Below are positions 62,146 through 64,000 of a DNA stretch of 64,000 nucleotides, one piece after another; position 1 is the stretch's first letter; each line of letters begins with the position of its first letter. Location of the stretch: assembly GCF_030646165.1 (NCBI RefSeq), contig NZ_JAUTDO010000002.1, positions 434,001 through 498,000 on the forward strand. Reading direction: 5' to 3'. This DNA comes from Conexibacter sp. CPCC 206217. GTDB taxonomy: Bacteria > Actinomycetota > Thermoleophilia > Solirubrobacterales > Solirubrobacteraceae. The notes beneath the pieces are model-generated. The model had not been told where the DNA came from. It made no database searches and saw nothing but the letters and a program-made list of their open reading frames with translations. The position numbers and the translations under genes are program-made.

Positions 62146-63455
62146 CTCAACTCGCCTTCCAGCAGCGCGACGAGCGTCGTGAGCGCCTCGGCGCCCGCGG
62201 CGCCGTCGACGACGCGGTGGTCGAAGCTGACGGTCAGCGTCAACGTCGGGACGATCGCGAGCGTGCGGCCGCGGACCACCACCGTGTCGGTCACTCTGCC
62301 GGCGGCGACGATCGCCGACTCGCCGGGGTTGACCATCGCCGAGAACTGCGAGACGCCGAAGCCGGCGAGGCTCGACAGCGTGATCGCCCCGCCGCGCATC
62401 TGCTCCAGCGCGAGTCTGCCGGCGCGCGCGGCGGCGACGAGCTGCGTGCGCTGCGCGGCGATCTCGGCGATGCCGGCGTGCGGCACGTCGCGCACGACCG
62501 GCACGACGAGCCCGCGCTCGGTCGCAACCGCGATGCCGACGCCGATCGACTGGCGCCGCTGCAGCAGCGGCAGCTCGCCGTCGCGCTCGACCCAGCTCGT
62601 CGCCAACAGCGGATGACGCACCGCGGTCTCCGCGATCGCCTGCACGAGCAGGTCGTTGACGCCCGGTCGCGCCGCCCCGGCGGCGACGTCCGCCACCAGC
62701 GCGGCGCGCCGCTGCAGCAGGTGCGTCGCGTCGACGTCGCGCACGAGCTGGAACTGCGGAATCGTCTGGCTCTCGCTCATCCGCCGCGCAATCGCCCGCC
62801 GCAGCGCGCTCGGCTGCTCGATCGCGACATCGTCTGACGGGGGAGCGGTCGCGGTCGCTGTGACGGCGATCGCGTTGGCGTCGGCGACGCCGTTCCCGAC
62901 AGCGGTCCCGTCGGCGTCGGCGGCGCCGTGCCCGGCAGCCGCACGCTCCACGTCGCGCAACGTGATGCGCCCGCGCGGGCCGGTGCCGTCGAGCTGGTCG
63001 AGCGCGATGCCGAGCGCGGCAGCGGCCCTGCGGGCGACCGGCGCCGCCCGCCGCCAGGCACGGTCGCGCCCGCCGGGCGCCTGCGCGGAAACGCTCTCGG
63101 CAGGCGCAAGCGCGGCGATGGCGACGCCCATGCCGGCCGACTGCGCGCCGCTCTCGGCAACCGTGCCGCTCGCACTCGCGGGCTCGCCCTCACCCGTCCC
63201 GGCGAGCGACTCCTCGGCGCTGTCGGCGAGCTGCACGAGCGTGGCCCCGACCGGGATCGTGTCGCCGACGGCGACCGTGAACGCGCGCACGACGCCGTCA
63301 CACGGGGCGACGACGTCGGTCGTCGCCTTGTCGGTCTCCAGCTCGAGCAGCGCGTCGTCCTGGGAGACGCGCGCACCGACCTCGACGAGGAGCGCCGAGA
63401 CCGTTCCCTCGGTCACCTCAAGGCCCATCTGCGGCATGACGACAGCAGTGATCAC
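62142..63455 (-). CDS. 2-oxoacid dehydrogenase E2 (lipoyl acyltransferase)
   Basis: The 437-residue E2 has a lipoyl domain with Lys43 in ETDKATT, a subunit-binding domain at about 140-175 (AAPVARRAAAALGIALDQLDGTGPRGRITL), an Ala/Thr-rich linker, and the acyltransferase domain with FDHRVVDGA (His413, Asp417). It serves the divergent E1 at 63591. GTG at 63455 is taken as start; an ATG at 63437 is possible. The AAGGAG upstream is about 13 bases away, rather far. Confidence 0.86.
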   Translation of the reverse strand: MITAVVMPQMGLEVTEGTVSALLVEVGARVSQDDALLELETDKATTDVVAPCDGVVRAFTVAVGDTIPVGATLVQLADSAEESLAGTGEGEPASASGTVAESGAQSAGMGVAIAALAPAESVSAQAPGGRDRAWRRAAPVARRAAAALGIALDQLDGTGPRGRITLRDVERAAAGHGAADADGTAVGNGVADANAIAVTATATAPPSDDVAIEQPSALRRAIARRMSESQTIPQFQLVRDVDATHLLQRRAALVADVAAGAARPGVNDLLVQAIAETAVRHPLLATSWVERDGELPLLQRRQSIGVGIAVATERGLVVPVVRDVPHAGIAEIAAQRTQLVAAARAGRLALEQMRGGAITLSSLAGFGVSQFSAMVNPGESAIVAAGRVTDTVVVRGRTLAIVPTLTLTVSFDHRVVDGAAGAEALTTLVALLEGELR

Positions 63456-63502
63456 CGTGCGCTCGTCTCTCCTTCGAAGCACGCGCCACCCTCTCTTGGG
63501 CG

Positions 63503-63516
63503 ACTGATTGTCAGAC
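63503..63516. promoter_or_regulatory. Direct repeat 1 (ACTGATTGTCAGAC) on the E2-side promoter
   Basis: One of two identical 14-bp direct repeats in the 135-base divergent promoter. It touches a plausible minus-strand -10 (TACGGT, complement at 63515-63520) that lies 17 bp from a -35 TTGAAA (63538-63543). The core GTC-A-GAC is a half-palindrome of the type many GntR/FCD repressors bind. Confidence 0.6.
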
Positions 63517-63528
63517 CGTAACAACTAC

Positions 63529-63558
63529 TTGCGTCCGTTTCAACGGTCATTGTAAACT
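63529..63558 (+). promoter_or_regulatory. Candidate promoter for the E1 gene
   Basis: TTGCGT (63529-63534), 18 bases, then TAAACT (63553-63558), which the second direct repeat overlaps. The -35 element overlaps that of the divergent promoter on the other strand. Only sequence similarity supports it. Confidence 0.35.
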
Positions 63559-63569
63559 GATTGTCAGAC
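63556..63569. promoter_or_regulatory. Direct repeat 2 (ACTGATTGTCAGAC) on the E1-side promoter
   Basis: Identical to 63503-63516 and starting 53 bp later, about five helical turns, so both repeats face the same side of the DNA. It overlaps the proposed -10 of the E1 promoter, so one regulator could shut off both genes by binding both sites. Confidence 0.6.
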
Positions 63570-63590
63570 ACTAATGCCTGAGGAGAGACG

Positions 63591-64000
63591 ATGAGCGACG
63601 GCTACGCGACTGGCGCGCCACCCGCACCCGGAGAACGCGGCGAGCGCGCCTCGCTCGTTCAGCTGTACGAGACGATGGCGCTGATCCGCGCGTTCGAGAC
63701 GCGCGTAGCGGCGCTCTACCGCGACAGCGAGATCCCCGGCTTCGTCCACACCTCGCTCGGCCAGGAGGCCGTCGCGGCCGGCGTCTGCGCCGCGCTGACC
63801 GGCGAGGACTACGTCGCCACGACGCACCGCGGCCACGGCCACGTGCTCGCCAAGGGCGCCGACGTCGACGGCATGATGGCCGAGCTGTTCGCGAAGGAGA
63901 CGGGCCTCTGCCGCGGCAAGGGCGGCTCGATGCACGTCGCCGACCCGTCGAAGGGCATCCTCGGCGCCAACGCGATCGTCGGCGCGAGCATCCCGCTCGC
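63591..64000 (+). CDS. 2-oxoacid dehydrogenase E1 alpha, 5' part
   Basis: The visible 136 residues show E1 alpha features: LYETMALIRAFETRVAALYRDSEIPGFVHTSLGQEAVAAGV, then THRGHGHVLAKGADV and GLCRGKGGSMHVADPSKGILGANAIVG, which lead to the thiamine-binding domain beyond the edge. ATG at 63591 has GAGGAG upstream. Whether a beta domain is fused, as in the E1 at 2198-4213, cannot be seen. It is divergent from the E2 gene rather than in the same operon. Confidence 0.88.
   Translation, partial: MSDGYATGAPPAPGERGERASLVQLYETMALIRAFETRVAALYRDSEIPGFVHTSLGQEAVAAGVCAALTGEDYVATTHRGHGHVLAKGADVDGMMAELFAKETGLCRGKGGSMHVADPSKGILGANAIVGASIPL

Overview
The window is very GC-rich, with long, tightly packed genes, GTG/TTG starts, AGGAG-type ribosome sites and many 1-20 base overlaps between neighbouring genes (ATGA, TGATG, GTGA). 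Together with Arg/Val-rich secreted-protein remnants of a type I associate with soil actinobacteria, this suggests an actinomycetote, possibly a Thermoleophilia relative such as Conexibacter or Solirubrobacter. That assignment is inference; no rRNA or complete tRNA is present.

Region 1 (1-21.6 kb, minus strand) is one long run of co-directional genes. From its promoter side it reads: a GAF/PucR-type regulator; a HyuA/HyuB pair; two short-chain dehydrogenases; a second HyuA/HyuB pair; a complete branched-chain-amino-acid-type ABC transporter (ATPases, permeases, lipoprotein); a fused E1 alpha-beta 2-oxoacid dehydrogenase; an MmsA-type aldehyde dehydrogenase; and the start of a lipoyl E2 that runs off the left edge. 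Both HyuB proteins end in a four-cysteine zinc-ribbon tail resembling the acetone carboxylase gamma subunit. The operon may therefore import and carboxylate (or hydrolyse) a ketone or cyclic amide and feed it to CoA metabolism.

Region 2 (21.8-23.75 kb) is a scar. It holds a truncated, frameshifted beta-propeller pseudogene, a VapBC toxin-antitoxin pair, the 3' half of a tRNA-Phe with its terminator (an attachment-site signature), and a frameshifted membrane-protein gene.

Region 3 (23.76-38.5 kb) is a second catabolic cluster: P450, GntR regulator, maleylacetate-reductase-type enzyme, SnoaL-like protein, two-subunit CoA-transferase, acyl-CoA ligase, a DUF35 protein paired with a thiolase-fold protein lacking the nucleophilic Cys, and a second Liv transporter. 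A divergent SDR and a true thiolase follow.

Region 4 (38.6-56.97 kb) has decayed genes, a sugar-type ABC transporter with zinc alcohol dehydrogenases, an operon with a DUF3500 protein and a cupin, IclR and GntR regulators, an amidohydrolase, a fumarylacetoacetate-hydrolase-family enzyme and a divergent acyl-CoA ligase/dehydrogenase pair. Three promoter regions (36.4, 45.1 and 48.9 kb) share a TATYC-T-GGATA motif, which suggests a common regulon.

Region 5 (57-64 kb) is a minus-strand operon (lipoyl E2, SDR, M20 peptidase, SDR, acyl-CoA dehydrogenase, APH-type kinase) divergent from an E1 alpha that runs off the right edge. The kinase-dehydrogenase-SDR trio resembles the levulinate (Lva)/ACAD10-11 route for 4-hydroxyacyl-CoA. 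Two 14-bp direct repeats, 53 bp apart, sit on the divergent promoters.

Overall the window is a catabolic 'warehouse': three complete ABC importers, six SDRs, four medium-chain dehydrogenases and two 2-oxoacid dehydrogenase sets, with a regulator near most modules.
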